NCBI RefSeq assembly: GCF_001949145.1
Contig: NW_019091362.1
Location: 6,083,904 to 6,147,903, forward strand
Direction: 5' to 3'
Length of the DNA: 64,000 nucleotides
DNA from: Acanthaster planci
Lineage: Eukaryota; Echinodermata; Asteroidea; Valvatida; Acanthasteridae
The translations under genes and the position numbers were made by a program. The notes beneath the pieces are model-generated. The model was not told the origin of the DNA. It ran no database searches and saw nothing but the letters and a program-made list of their open reading frames with translations. Below are positions 11,300 to 24,090 of this stretch, piece by piece. How positions within the stretch are numbered: the stretch's first letter is position 1; the number at the start of each line of letters is the position of its first letter.

Positions 11300-14200
11300 A
11301 CATCAGGCTGGGTGGCTAATGCTGTGGTTGTGAGTACGAAAGTGATATATGGTGCTTATGTTTCATGGAGGAGGGTAGGAGCTGGCCAGCCAATTTGTAT
11401 ACGTAGCTGCAGGTACGCCATCCCACATGCAAAATGGATTAATGATACTAGGAAATTACATTGCGTGCACTTGGGAATAAGCTTGTTGCATGCATGTTTG
11501 GATGGTTTCTGTAATGGCATATATATTGTAAATATATGCAACAATATTGCATTAGATTTGAAACATTTCAAAAGTGATTTTTTGAAAAAGGCAAAATAAA
11601 ATGAAAACATTTCAACTGAACATATTTCAGAGTTCAATGCATTAACTTGCAAAAACACTGTGCTGAATTTTCATATGATCATAGAATTTCTGGGCACTAA
11701 TTATTTTCAGGAGTGACGACAATGTACAAAGAATGGTTTCCATATAATGTGCATGTACATGGACTCTCATATTTAAAAGTCACACAGAATACTAATGTAC
11801 TGGTACAGTATTGTACAAATTCGGCAGGCATCACTTGCCACATATACAATCACAAGAGGGCGTTCTTTCATTGTCAGAAAGATGCAAATTGAAACATGTC
11901 ATGTAATTTGAAGCACAACACATGAATGTGTATTCATGATTTAATTTCATGTTTCATTTAATTTCATATTCATGTTAATTTCATGATTTTTTCCAACTTC
12001 GATGAGTCATGATACCGTAAACACCAATATTTATGAAACTGCTCAATAGTTCAAGTGGACAATAGTGAAACGAAATAGTCATGCATCCCAATTATTTTCA
12101 AGAGTTAAAAGAGAAACTGTAAGGGGGAAACATTGCACATATGCAATGCTCTGCATCAACTACAGGGTCTGGGATCACATACCCTGTTCCAACATCTGTG
12201 CCTTCCAGGTATCTGTATTTGAAATTTCAATTTTTATGAATACTTGTACATGAACATGTTCATGTCTGTACACATTTGACACTGAAAGAGATTGCCCAAA
12301 AGCCGGTTCCCTCCAAAAAGAGTGCATCCACTGTGTGCCCTCTCCCCGTCTGATGGTGAGACCCCCTTCCCTTAGGTCGGCCACTGTATTTAACCGAGAG
12401 TAAGACTGGATACTGTAGAGAGAAGCGCTCAGAGGTGCAACAGATCTAGCACTATGCCTCTGAGAGCAAGAGATGTAAAAGGTATCAGACAGTTTATACC
12501 GAAAGTCTTTCTGCGGGTAGAGATATGAAACCCAATGGATACATGTACATGTACGTGAGTGAAAAGTATCCATGGTAACATCAAACAGTTTCAGGGAATT
12601 TTAGAGCCCAATTCAATTCCAAGCACAGGAGTGGACAACCATACAGTTATGGGGCTTAGTAATGGCAAAAATATAATGTACAATGTATGTACATGCTCTT
12701 TTTAAACCATTTTCTGAGTGTCACAAGTTATCAATGTAATTTGATTTTTTTTGTGATTAACAGTGTGTCTACAGCATGTCTGCTACTCAATGTCTTGAAC
12801 AAAATGTCAACTTGAATTTTCCAGGTTTTGTTTAAAATAATGCAAAGAATGTACATCTCTGTAAAAAAATCCTTTGAAAATCCTAACTTTCTCTGTGCTT
12901 AGGCTATAACCTGGCCATGCACTTTCATTATGTATTTTGGTTTACCATGCAAAAGTGACAGACAAGTCTAACCTGTTCTGCAAAGCTTACACTCATCACA
13001 TTTAAAAACAGAAACATGTCAGAGAAAGTGTGGAAGTATTGTGTCAATCCTTACTGCAGTGGCTTGATGAAATCCAACTTTTAACTTGACATGAATTAGC
13101 AGAAAATGACTTGTCACTTGATCTGGGAAAAATATTGACTTGTGACTGGACTTGTAACAAACTGAATTGTGACTTGACTTTACATGGAAAATTGTATCAT
13201 TGACAGCTGTCACTACATATTTACAGGACATCATGCCCATTTTGACCAAAGCAATTGAAAAAAAAACCTGTTCAGGAAGAACACATTACCCACAGATCTA
13301 CAAGTAAGGTGGAACTCATGGGTGCCATGTAAATAGAGGGCGCTATTCAACTTAACCATGAGGGCAACTGGATGGCACTGTACTAAAGGATTTTAGCTAA
13401 GTTCCCAGCAAAATGTCTTGGACATTAGAATTAGCATTTAAGTGTAAGCGGCCAACTATGGGAACCAGATCTTTTAGATCCATCCATAATTCCGCACGCA
13501 CATTTGATGTAAGTATATGAGGGTCGGAATATGTCATCAAAAAGTCTGAGGTTCAGGCTCAAAGTCTGAGAACTTTCCCAAACATTTTACAACAGAAAGC
13601 CAGAAAGGGGACAAGCCAAGTGACTTCGGTTACCACCACAAGGCCTAATTGGTCTGCAAAAATGACTTACCATTGAGAGTGAACAAAAATTAAGGCCATG
13701 GTGGTATCCGGTGGTGTGTTTAGTGCACATTATTAATTAGGTACTGGCGAAAAATCCAGTTGGGTGTTCTGTGCGCAAATCTCCTTGTATTTTGGGGACT
13801 TCCTTATGAGTGCTGAGAGTCCTCAAAAATCCAGACAACATAGGCCTACATGTACAGTGCATATAAACTTCAGATGTCTAGAGGCCTGATGTTCCATTTG
13901 ACCTCGGAAAGAAGACAAGAGACTGCTTGTCTTTGAGGTCTTGGGCATCATATCTCACCTCTACCCACACTGACCCAGGTTAACTTCCAAACCAACCCAC
14001 TCCAGACAGAGCTCACAAAATGCATTTACTCCCAATCTGAGTTTGCAGGTTGCAACTACTCCTACTGTTCTCTGGGGTTTTCCCCTCCCACTTCTTGAAA
14101 CATAAATTTCCGCCCTCATTTCCTTGATTTACCCTCGGGACCCCAGGCAGAATAGTGCTGCAGGCTTAACAACATTCCCAGGATGACATAAATAAGTCTG

Positions 14201-15310
14201 GTTGTCATTTAGAGTGCTCTTAATGGACCTTCATCCTTATTTATGTTGGAAAAGCTCCACAAATCTTGCGACTAAAATCTTTGGTGCAGATGTTTTATAC
14301 ACGAAGTCGACCCACTTTTGAATTTTGGCCATGGGAAGTTTCGAGTAAATGCTGCAGTAAGCCGGTGTGTTGGAAGAAAATGAATGCAAGAGGCATCAAC
14401 CTTCTAGCATTACACGTATATTACTCTCCCTTGTTCACCACTACAGGCAGTGCCATACAGGTAGGCACTGCAGCTGGGAAACAGGATAATGATAGTGAAT
14501 TCTGAAAAGAAGCAGCGTGTGGGAAAAACAAAGTTTAAAAAATGTCATCCAATGTTGGGAATATATAAGCTTGTAACCTCTGAAGGAAGTAGTGCGGCCA
14601 CTGAACAGCACATAAATCCTTCTAGCCTTTGGGCTTAAGTTGTGGTCGAGTCCATCACTGGTCTTTTTTTAAATCCTTTCACGAGTCAATTAACAAGAGC
14701 AGTCACATGCACGTGAGGTGAACCATGGCAAAGGCATGCTTTTGTCACAGTTCATTTAAACAGCCTGTGACTTGACTTTCAACTGGATAACTTATGCTGG
14801 ATTTGTGGTGGACTTGATGGGACTTGTGTTGAACTCAACAAGACGTACTTCACTGATTTTGGCTGCGAGAAAAATATATGGTCAAATTCTGAATTTAACA
14901 GACTGTATTTCTTTAACTTGCGATAAGACAAAAACACAGACATCCGACACCGTAACAAAAATGGTGGGTACTCAGTTAGTCCACTGGGAAGAGGTTACAT
15001 GTATTATTCAAAAGCTTCTCCCTCAATTCATAACCTCCCTTTCAACAAGAAAACAGAACTTGTCATGGATTAGTTTCCAATAAAAATGAAGAGGAAAAAA
15101 TAATGTTTGCATCTGACATGTCTGGGGAATGATTCCAAGCTAACTTCTGGTTTATTTAATATTACATTATACAGTACGAGGCACCTTGCGATGGACTCTG
15201 CAAATATTGTATATAAATTTGCCTTCAGATTTAAAAAACAGAACAGATGGTTCGACAGGTACCATCAGCAACCAGTGGGCCTATGTGTTTCAGTGCCACA
15301 CACTTTCACT
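11300..15310. other. Non-coding, intronic or intergenic, with repeat fragments
   Basis: No exon supported. It holds a TGACTTG-rich degenerate stretch around 13060-13180 and a dispersed-repeat fragment near 13970-14130 that shares TCTGGGGTTTTC..CCCAC with 16900-17115. Confidence 0.45.
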
Positions 15311-15313
15311 TAC

Positions 15314-15409
15314 ATCGTCTGAAATTCTTGAGTGAGATTCTCTTCTTGAGTTGCTTCATTCTGCTTGCTGGGCCATTCTTTGGTCCATTCATTTCCATGT
15401 GGACATCAT
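15314..15409 (-). CDS. Unknown leftward gene, candidate basic exon
   Basis: A 96-bp segment with textbook splice sites: acceptor tttctgttttctccag and donor GAT before GTAAGTG. Only one frame is open, and it needs phase 1 entry, exactly what the 17670 exon supplies. It encodes DVHMEMNGPKNGPASR followed by the very basic MKQLKKRISLKNFRR. The basic run with an embedded R-x-S resembles a nuclear localisation or phospho-regulated segment. PCTAIRE kinases have a loosely similar N-terminal motif, but no kinase exon was found. Phase 1 exit; the next exon is unknown. Confidence 0.5.
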
Positions 15410-16899
15410 CTGGAGAAAACAGAAATTGAAATAAAAAGTTGAGAGATTAATACCTACAGTTAACTTGTATCCTTGGGTGCATGCTTGTATTTCTTTAAAA
15501 CACAGAAAGACAATTTGCATAGGAAGTATACAATAAGGAGTGTTTACAGTATGGTACCATCTAGTGGCAAGCTTCAACACGATACCAGACATGCCATGTA
15601 TGTTCTCTTATGTCCACATCCCTGTTATTTCTTTCCATTTCCTTCCTTCAAAACAGTTCACATTTATACATGTATTTCCTGCCTCTCTGATCTGAAAACT
15701 ATTGGAATTCCCCAGACCAAATGGAAAGTGCATGCATGTATGTAACCATTCCAATAGGGAAGACATTCCCTTGAGCTCTTCTGTATTTTTTGCACAGTCC
15801 TATAAGCTTCTACTTGTCCAAATTAGTAACATGAATACAAATGGGGATTTGCTCCTTCCCAGGGTACATTGCTGATGTAGGCCTACAAGTATAAGCACCC
15901 TGGTGAGAAAGTTTGTGTTGAAAAAACAGCACAAGGGGGATGTGAGAAGCCCCTTCAAAATCAGGGGTCTGCGACATGAACAGGACGGCTGATGCTGCTT
16001 GAGCATAACTTCCTTATACTCGTAATGTCATGTTTACACAGTTGGATTTTGATTTCAAGAGTTCTAGATATTGCATTAACTTGAACCTTGCATGAATCTA
16101 AGCGAACATGACCAACTTGTCCAGAAGATATCACGACTGTGCTGTTACCATCACTGTCTATGCACTTCCTCTCTCTCTCTCTAGCATTTCAATTTCAGGG
16201 ATCATTTGGCAGTGTGTGTGTTTGTTAACTGACACAAGCTTCCTGGAATACAAAATCTGACTCGTTTGCTACATGTGAGTACCGTACATGTACAGCAAGT
16301 CAAATTAACCGTAACTATCCTGAAGTCTCGAACGGGCACGCGGACTACTGCTAGCAAGGGCTCAGACCTACGGACAATGCTTGAATGCCAATCAGGCTGT
16401 ACTAGTACATGTACATTCTCCTTTCAAAACCAGAGACGAGGAAAAAATTACGTGATTTGAAAGCACAACATATTTCAGAAGAATATATGATAGGTCTCCA
16501 AAGAGCAGAGTTATGAAAGAAGCCATATTGGGTATTAAACAAATTAAACATTTCCATCAACAAATACTGCCTACAGATGAACTCTGCAATGAAACACTTT
16601 GGTTTATCAGGAAAAAAATTGAATCCTGCCTGCACATTTAGTTTAGCCCAAAGGGCACAAACACAAGCTGGCAAATACTGATTATTAGCCAGAAGTTTAG
16701 ATAATGCACAGTGGTGAATAAAATGTTGTTCCCACCATTTGTACAGGATCCCAGCCAAAGTTTGTGAGTATTCGTCATTTGGCAGCAATACCACTGGCAG
16801 CTGCAATTCTGTACGTGCACATGTGCAATACATGCATGATATCTTTTTAAATGAACTTCGAAATCATGTTTGTCTCATCTTTTCAAGTTCTTTTCCCAT

Positions 16900-17115
16900 T
16901 TGAGCACAACCAATCAGGTTGACACAGTGCTTCTTTCCTCGCGTTTCACCTCTGCCCGCCAGGTTGGATTCCCAGGCTCGGTCCACATGTGGATTGGGTT
17001 TTCAGTCCCTACCTGATTCCGTGGGTTTTACCCAGACTATTCCTCTGGGGTTTTCATCCCACCTCTAAAACTGTAACTGCTCCTCACTTCTCCTCTCTAC
17101 GGGTTTCTTCAGGCT
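16900..17115 (+). repeat. Dispersed repeat related to 13970-14130
   Basis: It shares the motif CTCTGGGGTTTTC followed by TCCCAC and neighbouring text with the fragment at 13970-14130. A GGTTGGATTCCCAG stretch resembles a decayed tRNA-type B-box, so a SINE origin is possible. Confidence 0.35.
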
Positions 17116-17669
17116 TGCGAGCTACAGCGTCTAGGGTGCTTTTGAGGAATCACTGGTGACATTACCAGAAATGATGAATAATAAAAAAGTATATATAAAC
17201 CAATCAAATGCTACAGTGTCTGGAGATGCTTTCAAGAAATACTTGGTTTCATTACCACAAATACACTGTACTTACATAATGATAGTAAGAAAATATAATT
17301 TTTAACTGCCATATACTGCCTAAAAGGTTTCATTGTTGACCCTCATTAGACTCAGCCTAAACAGTTAACAAAACTGCTCCTGGTCCCCACAGAAAATGGA
17401 AAATTGAGCAGCATCTTAAACATTTCCCCATGAGCTAGGCAATGCAAACCAGTGTATTGATTGAAAATATATGATCAATAGGCCCCCACAGAATTTGTAC
17501 CATACCCTTGTGGAGAAAATAAACATGTGAGGTCTACAATTTCACAGCGACCATATTACATTGTTTACTTCCATGACCTTCTACAGGATGGTCATTAAAA
17601 TGTCAGGTTTTTTTTTCTTGTTTTTTTTTCCAATGACCACCTCTGCACGTACACTGTACACGTACCTAC

Positions 17670-17730
17670 CAGTATGTGTACCTAAAAGAGACAGATCTAT
17701 TTTACCAAGAAACATCTTCAATAGGGCAAC
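17670..17730 (-). CDS. Unknown leftward gene, candidate exon
   Basis: A 61-bp segment with a strong acceptor (ggttgtttgctcag) and donor (ACTG before GTAGGT). An alternative donor 13 bp earlier keeps the same phase. Phase 0 entry, phase 1 exit. It encodes VALLKMFLGKIDLSLL with an optional GTHT. It joins in phase to the exon at 15314. Confidence 0.45.
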
Positions 17731-17734
17731 CTGA

Positions 17735-19487
17735 GCAAACAACCTGTGTGGATAGTACAAGCCTATGCTTGTTTGCATGCATCTGGCACTGAGTGGGCAC
17801 CAGCTATTTCAAAGCTCTGAAGCACACTGGCATCTGCACTGGGTAGCTGCACCAATCAGTTGTCACCCTAGACTCTTCACTGGTCACCAACGAGGGTGCA
17901 CTAGTGCAGGGAGTAGATAACCCTTTACAAACTAAAAACCAAGTCAATATCAAAAATTTGCACCCTTTCTGTTGGTGTTACAACCCTTGAACTTTTGGTC
18001 AACAACATAGTTTATCGGAAACTATTAGGACACTGAACAGTACGTCTACAACAGGGCCTACGTACATGTACATTTGCACCTGTAAATGTACCAACATGTA
18101 CATGTGCACACCAACACATATACATATGTATGTCTATAAAGCCATTTCATTCAATGAATCCCAGACTGATCCTGTTACCTTTAACAACTGCAGTATGATG
18201 CATACATGTACAAGTACAGATGTGTATGTAACACTTTCGGCACTATTACCAGTACATGTACAGTACAGTGATATTATTTGTATCATTTCGATCATGTCTC
18301 ATGGTGGGGGGGGGTGTGGTCACTGAGCGGCTGTAAAACACCCCCCTTAACTCATGGTATTATATCAGGACTGCATACACACTGTACACCTTTGTAATGG
18401 TTTCTATTCCTGTCGCTCTGGGCATGTGCACACAAACAGTTGGAACAAATGTAATTTTAACACATGCACAACTTTCACTTGGTTTTATTTGCATTTCTGA
18501 CTGTACTCACGGACTTGCACAAGCTGTCAAAACTGTTGATGATTTAGTCAATCTTTGTTTTCGTTGAAAAGATACAGTGGTTTCATTTGTGCATCCATAT
18601 ACAAGGTACAGACAATGCCCAGAATGAAACCTGTACTGCCCTACACTGGGTGCATGCACATACAGTGTATTAGGCTCAAGCTAAGGACAATTCCAATCAC
18701 CTTTTAAGTTTTTGTTGCCGCCTTAATGGATTTCATACCTACCTAGATCTCTTTATATTACATGTAGACCTACACGTACATGTACATGTATACCTGTGGT
18801 TATCTTCTAAAAGTGTTTATTCTCTAATACATGAAAAGTGTATTTGCCAGTAAAATTCCTCAACAAATCCACAGTGCCGCTGACTGACAGGAAAACGGCA
18901 AAACTGGGATTTTGATTCTGTGTACCCGGTACAATATTACATTAATCTTCTCATGTCTCCTGACTTATGTCTCACTGTAGACACATGTATTTTGTAACAC
19001 ATTCTACACTGGGTAAAAACTGCAAAGCAGCGGACTAATAGCCAGTATTTTTAGTTTCAAGTATGTTTTGTCCTTTGCTAGCTTTCTACAGTACATGCAC
19101 ACTATTATAGCTTGATCTTGGGCCCTTATTTCACTTTGGATGTTAAGTTACGTGTAATTCATAAACTCTCAAAAATTCCCCATCCCAGCAATTTCTTTCA
19201 GTGCGCGTGAAGTATACCGATATGTAAAATTTATTTCAAATGGCCCAATCTGGATGCCGGCCGTGAAGTGAATTCCATTTAATCAATATTACACCAAATG
19301 CAAAGTGGATAAACAAATACGTGTATACAGCTGAGGTGCACAAGGTTAACTTTAAAACATATCTTCCAGACAATAAAGATGTTATTTGTCTGGCTTAGTT
19401 TAATGAATGGTCAAATGAATGTTCTTTGCAAACACGTATGCAAGAAAAGAAACCACAAATTAAACCCCAGGCCAAAGTACTTTTGGT
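17735..19487. other. Non-coding, intronic
   Basis: AT-rich with many ACATGTAC runs (18060-18120, 18200-18260, 18770-18790). No convincing exon was found, although at least one exon between 23983 and 17730 is required by the reading phase. Confidence 0.4.
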
Positions 19488-19903
19488 AGAGTAGTGTTGC
19501 AGTTTTGGTACCGTTGCAGTCTTAATAGTGTTTTAGTAGTGTTGCACTTTTAGTTGCAGTTTTAGTTGTGTTGCAGTTTGAGTAGTGTTGCAGTTTTAGT
19601 TGTGTTGCAGTTTGAGTGGTGTTGCAGTTTTAGTTGTGTTGCAGTTTGAGAGGTGTTGCAGTTTGAGAGGTGTTGCAGTTTTAGTTGTGTTGCAGTTTGA
19701 GTGGTGTTGCAGTTTGAGTAGTGTTGCAGTTTTAGTTGTGTTGCAGTTTTAGTTGTGTTGCAGTTTGAGTGGTGTTGCAGTTTTAGTTTTGTTGCAGTTT
19801 GAGTGGTGTTGCAGTTTTAGTAGTGTTGCAGTTTAAGGGGTGTTGCAGTTGGAGTAGTGTTGCAGTTTTAGCAGTGTTGCAGTTTTAGTAGTGTTGCAGT
19901 TTT
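19488..19903. repeat. 17-bp minisatellite, GTGTTGCAGTTTTAGTT family
   Basis: About two dozen head-to-tail units of 17 bp, varying mainly at the last positions (TTAGTTGT, TGAGTGGT, TTAGTAGT). The array begins with irregular units and ends exactly where the SINE-like repeat starts. Confidence 0.9.
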
Positions 19904-20085
19904 TGACTAATGATCAGAGGATCGAGGGTTCAAATCCACCCACAAGCTTATTCATAATGTTGTGTCCTTGGGAAATCATCTCAACAGGCCTCTCTCCACC
20001 CCAGGTGAATAAATGGGTAGCAGCATAGCAGGGGAAGAGGGCTGTGCATCTTGTGATGGACTTGCATCCTATGCAAGTCCATCTT
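19900..20085 (+). repeat. SINE-like tRNA-derived repeat
   Basis: GGTTCAAATCC at 19927-19937 is a perfect RNA polymerase III B-box. It is followed by a body with TGTGTCCTTGGGAAA and GCCTCTCTCCACCCCAGGTG, text typical of tRNA-derived SINEs of invertebrate deuterostomes. No A-box is recognisable because the minisatellite lies where it should be. Confidence 0.6.
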
Positions 20086-20134
20086 GATAAGTTGGCTTGG
20101 AATAGACTGCCTTCTTTGTTATTGATGCTCTTAC

Positions 20135-20175
20135 CAGTACAACTTTGTACAAGGTGAATGTTGTTGCACTGTGTT
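20135..20175 (-). CDS. Possible small exon beside the SINE-like repeat
   Basis: A 41-bp segment with a very good acceptor (gtgcattacag) and donor (CTG before GTAAGAGC). Phase 2 entry would fit the exon at 23983, giving TQCNNIHLVQSCT, but its phase 1 exit does not fit the exon at 17670. All three frames are open because it is so short, so it may be chance or repeat-derived. Confidence 0.2.
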
Positions 20176-20179
20176 CTGT

Positions 20180-22250
20180 AATGCACTGTCACATTAAAGG
20201 TAAATGCCAGCTGAATTTCAAAATCTTTTAAAAACTAAATTCAACACAGTACAACTGACAATACAACTGTCTCACTAATGTCTTTCATGAATACTTCCCA
20301 ACAGATTCTAGCATTAATTAAAACACGGCGTCAAACCTTCCAGATGAAAGGTGTAGCACTGAAAAAATTCAGGTTTTATCCCTTTTAACCTAAGGGCTCT
20401 GAAGCGTCCATTTATACATATTTTTCAACCTTCAAAGGACATAGGGTTAATGGGGTCTACACAGCAATCAATGATGCTGTTAATTCAGTTTACACATACA
20501 TAATGCATTATGTTGGCAAGCTCAGTCTCATTGGTGTCTAATGCTTGTTGCACATATTGTCAATATGTATGAGCACAAACATTTCACACTCAACAGCTTT
20601 TGGCCCTGGGCAAAAGTCAGGACCTCCTAGCAGGCACAACCTAACCTGGGTGGTTTGCTGGATGAGCCAAGAAGTCTTTCAACACTCAAAATGGATTGGA
20701 AGCAAATTGGATTTGATTACAGGCAGCTGTAGGCCACATGCAAAAAAAAAAAGCTGCCACAAGAAGTACAGTATGGCAATACACAAGAATCACAGATGGT
20801 TGAATAAATGACATTGGTCACTCTAAAAATTTGGGTTTTTTTCTCCCTCTTCTTTTTTTCTTTACTTTCTTTTTTGACTGATGCTGTCTTTTATCCATGA
20901 TGACATACTACTACAAATCCTTCACTGTATGTTTTATACCATCTTACATCTGGAGAATTTATATAAAGTACACGTAGAATATACTTGTACCCAACTATTT
21001 CAAATGTTGTTTTATGTAGAAAGAAAACAAGCATCTGACTCCACTCGCCTCTGGTATCAAATTAATACACCATCAAATGCTTCAGTGGTTATATTGGGAA
21101 CATGTACCGGTACAGTACAAATGGACAACAGAACAGGGGAACAAAAATGTACGGTTGAAGCTGGCAGGAAGTAAAATAAACTAGATGGGAAAGCTTGTGT
21201 AAGTAACAAACAGGAGGCGATCGGGCGGATTTATCATGTCACAGAATTTGGTTGCATGTCATCGGAAAGTCTCATTTTGGTCTCATCGTTTGTGTGAGTC
21301 GCATATGACATACAACCCTGAAGTACATGTACAAGTATACACGTACATGTACATATCAAATGAAAAGTCAAAGAAAAGAAAAACAAAATCAGACAAATGC
21401 TGATTTTGTCACCAAACAAATGCTGAGCTGTCTCAGAAATATTTTTGTCTTCCAGTCTTTAAATCTGTGGAAAATTTAACCGCGGTACACTTGTTCTAAT
21501 TGCTATCATTGTCATATGTATTGTTATATGTATATACCAATATTCTAGTGATTACAGCCAATCTTTGCTACAGACATCAACAGGCAACGCATTTTTGACA
21601 TTTTGTAACCTGTTGCTGGAAGGCAATTGAATATTTCATGATGTCACCAGAACAATTTTGGGTAACACCATCTTGTGGAAGACTAACACCGTTGAAGAGA
21701 AATTTGTATATGTGTGTACATACTTCCAATCATAAATGACTCTTGAATGTTTTTCCGGTTTTGACCAGAAGCTAAGGCCAGGAGATTTTACGTAAACATA
21801 AGAAATTCACTAAATTCACTCTATCACTTGCCGTAAAATGTAAGATGTCAGGAATCTCAAGGCTGATTTTACACTGATTTTTAACGATTAAAAAATATAA
21901 AATTTAATCCAATGTAATTTGGCACCTGATGACATTGTAATGATGTTAAATATGCAGTACCTGGGGTCCCGGCTCAAGTTCACATCTTAAACAGAATTAC
22001 TGTCCAGAAAAATAAAAATAGAAAGAAAGATGGAAAGAAAAATAATTTGAACAATTCTAAAGAGGCAACTGTGCTGTGCCAAATCACCTAATTACTGGAC
22101 TGTAACACCAACAAATGATAAAATTTATCATTTTTGAAGTCAAGTATAAACTTAGATAAAAACCGTAATCATCAGGACTTACAAATCACAATTTGAAATT
22201 GTAAACATTCGCGTCTTCTCCTTGCCTTGTCAAAGCACTTCTCTTTGACT
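20180..22250. other. Non-coding, intronic
   Basis: No supported exon. A hairpin-like GGCAGCT/AGCTGCC flanks an A-run near 20720-20758. A frame behind a good acceptor at 21325 runs to a stop without a donor and does not fit the neighbouring phases. Confidence 0.4.
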
Positions 22251-22251
22251 G

Positions 22252-22801
22252 CTTGTTTTTTGTGTTCCAAGCATGTGACTGAACTGTGAGTGTTTATGCA
22301 CTTGCGCCGGCAATCGTGCACTTTCCATTTATACACATCAAGAGTTCAGATTCTACCCTCTACTCGTGTACTATGACAGGACAAATTAGTTGGTGTTTGG
22401 GAGTAGGTGGGTAGTTGTGAGTGTACAATGTACATGTACATGTAGGTGCAATTAATTTGAAAGATTATTTGTATCCAGAATTCGAAGAATAAGAAAATCC
22501 GGATGGATGATGGGGATAAGAAAGAAATAGAAGGCAGCCGCCGTTCAGGAGCTCAAGAGGAATGTGTACAAGAGTGGAAGTGAAGTGTTGATGACAATAT
22601 TTCAGGAATCAAATGTAATGTCTATTTTTCTTCATCTGAATCTCTTGTTTGAGTTTAGGTTTGCAGAAGTCGTTATCCCCATCATCCATAGAAGAGGGTA
22701 GAATCTGAACTGTTGAAGTGTATAAATGGAAAGTGCACGATTACCAGTGCAAGTGCGTAAACATTCACAGTTCAGTCACATGCTTGGAACGCAAAAAACA
22801 A
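22252..22801. repeat. Long inverted repeat 1
   Basis: Arms of about 115-120 bp at 22252-22370 and 22687-22801 are reverse complements with scattered mismatches. A second nested pair (22501-22520 with 22672-22690) extends the foldback. The spacer carries one copy of an 80-bp sequence that is directly repeated just outside the right arm (22593-22673 and 22805-22886). Confidence 0.85.
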
Positions 22802-22886
22802 TATGACAATATTTCAGGAATTAAATGCAATGTCTATTTTTCTTCATCTGAATCTCTTGTTTGAGTTAACGTTTGCAGAAGTCATT
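22593..22886 (+). repeat. 80-bp direct duplication
   Basis: 22593-22673 and 22805-22886 are nearly identical, each beginning GACAATATTTCAGGAAT and ending near TTTGCAGAAGTC. They flank the right arm of inverted repeat 1. Confidence 0.85.
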
Positions 22887-23086
22887 CTAGTTATTACTTC
22901 CTTTAAAGTCTTAATGAACAACACCTGAATTCAAACACTCTGTAAGTACCGTGCTGTGCAGTACAAAAAGCCAAAGCTTTTACTTGGCAATTTTAACATG
23001 CAAAAAATTATCACCAACAAAACACCACCAGTCTTTGATGCAAGACAGAGCTCAGAGAATAATACGATTTAAACTTGAAGGTACAT

Positions 23087-23236
23087 GTAATTCCAGAAAT
23101 TAGGGGTCCTTGTTTTCGTGGGCCTGTCACATCTGACATTTGACTTTGTAAGTTCAAAACACATTTTCTAATTTCCAAGAGTGATGAACTTATGCAAATT
23201 ACCTGCCAAACAAATAGCAATAGTTTGAAATCAATT
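23087..23236. mobile_element. MITE-like element, copy 2 (inverted, truncated)
   Basis: It starts with the same terminal repeat as the element at 2541-2784 and matches the reverse complement of that element's interior, including the tract around CAAATAGCAATAGTTTGAAA. The far end is missing. The sequence departs close to inverted repeat 2. Confidence 0.7.
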
Positions 23237-23313
23237 CCGGTGTCACATGGAGTGACTGTGTTTTGTTTGTAATTTGTATTTTTATTTTTGAACCTTTGCA
23301 TGGTGGATGAAAC

Positions 23314-23453
23314 ATGAGAAATGGGTGTGCCGGTACACCATGGAATCAATCTCTTTTGGACAAGGTGTGGTTCTTACTCACCGGTTCTTTTAAGAACTAC
23401 ACCTCGTCCAAAAGAGATTGATTCCATGGTGTACCCGCAAACCCATTTCTCAT
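23314..23453. repeat. Inverted repeat 2: 63-bp arms, 14-bp loop
   Basis: Arms 23314-23376 and 23391-23453 are close to perfect reverse complements separated by CTCACCGGTTCTTT. This would form a very stable hairpin in RNA of either strand and lies in the intron regions of the proposed leftward gene. Confidence 0.95.
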
Positions 23454-23982
23454 TTTTATTTTTGGTGTATAATTTTTTTTCTTATGAATGTATTTAAAAC
23501 TCACTTTTACCATTTTTATGCTTGTAAAATTCTATTGTACATGTACTATTTGATTTTTAATAACATAAATGTAAATCCCTGTGTAATTCAGCCCTCGGGC
23601 TGCAAACATGTGATTAAATAAACCTACAATAATGAGAAAAATAAAGAACACTCCTGTTATAGATAGCAGCAGTATCTCCCTGGCTGTGTTACTCGTACAA
23701 AAAAAGTGTACTTTATAACACAATTAAGTGAAGTAAAAAGAGGATTTATTGCAAAGTGCACAGTAACCGATTTCTAGAAATTCTATTTCAAATAGCAGAG
23801 GTGACAGGATGTAACATAAAGCAGGAAATGTTTGTTCTCAACTTCAACTTGCACATACACACACGTACATTTTCAAGAATACAAACTTGTGATGAAGGCT
23901 TAAACATTGATACATGTACACGTATGTGTTAGGTTGACATGACCAGTATCAGGTTTGTAATTTCACGTACTTAACATCTTAC

Positions 23983-24090
23983 AAATGCATCATACATTGA
24001 GAATGTGAGATCAGGAGTTTCTCACAATTCTCATCCAGCCAGTAGGCCCCTACGTGTATGAAAAGGGTTTGTCTGAATGTTTGAGTTTGG
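23983..24090 (-). CDS. Unknown leftward gene, candidate exon 5
   Basis: A 108-bp segment between an excellent acceptor (acacattttcag) and a good donor (CATTT before GTAAGATG). Phase 2 entry matches the exon ending at 24694, and phase 2 is left at the exit. It encodes QTQTFRQTLFIHVGAYWLDE followed by NCEKLLISHSQCMMH. The next downstream exon in phase was not found with confidence. Confidence 0.5.

Noticed and set aside
16402-16833. 143-codon minus-strand frame with protein-like composition (begins after an AG at 16805)
   Set aside because: It lies between the 17670 and 15314 exons, which join in phase directly. Its own entry in the good frame is phase 0, which does not fit, and no strong donor closes it.
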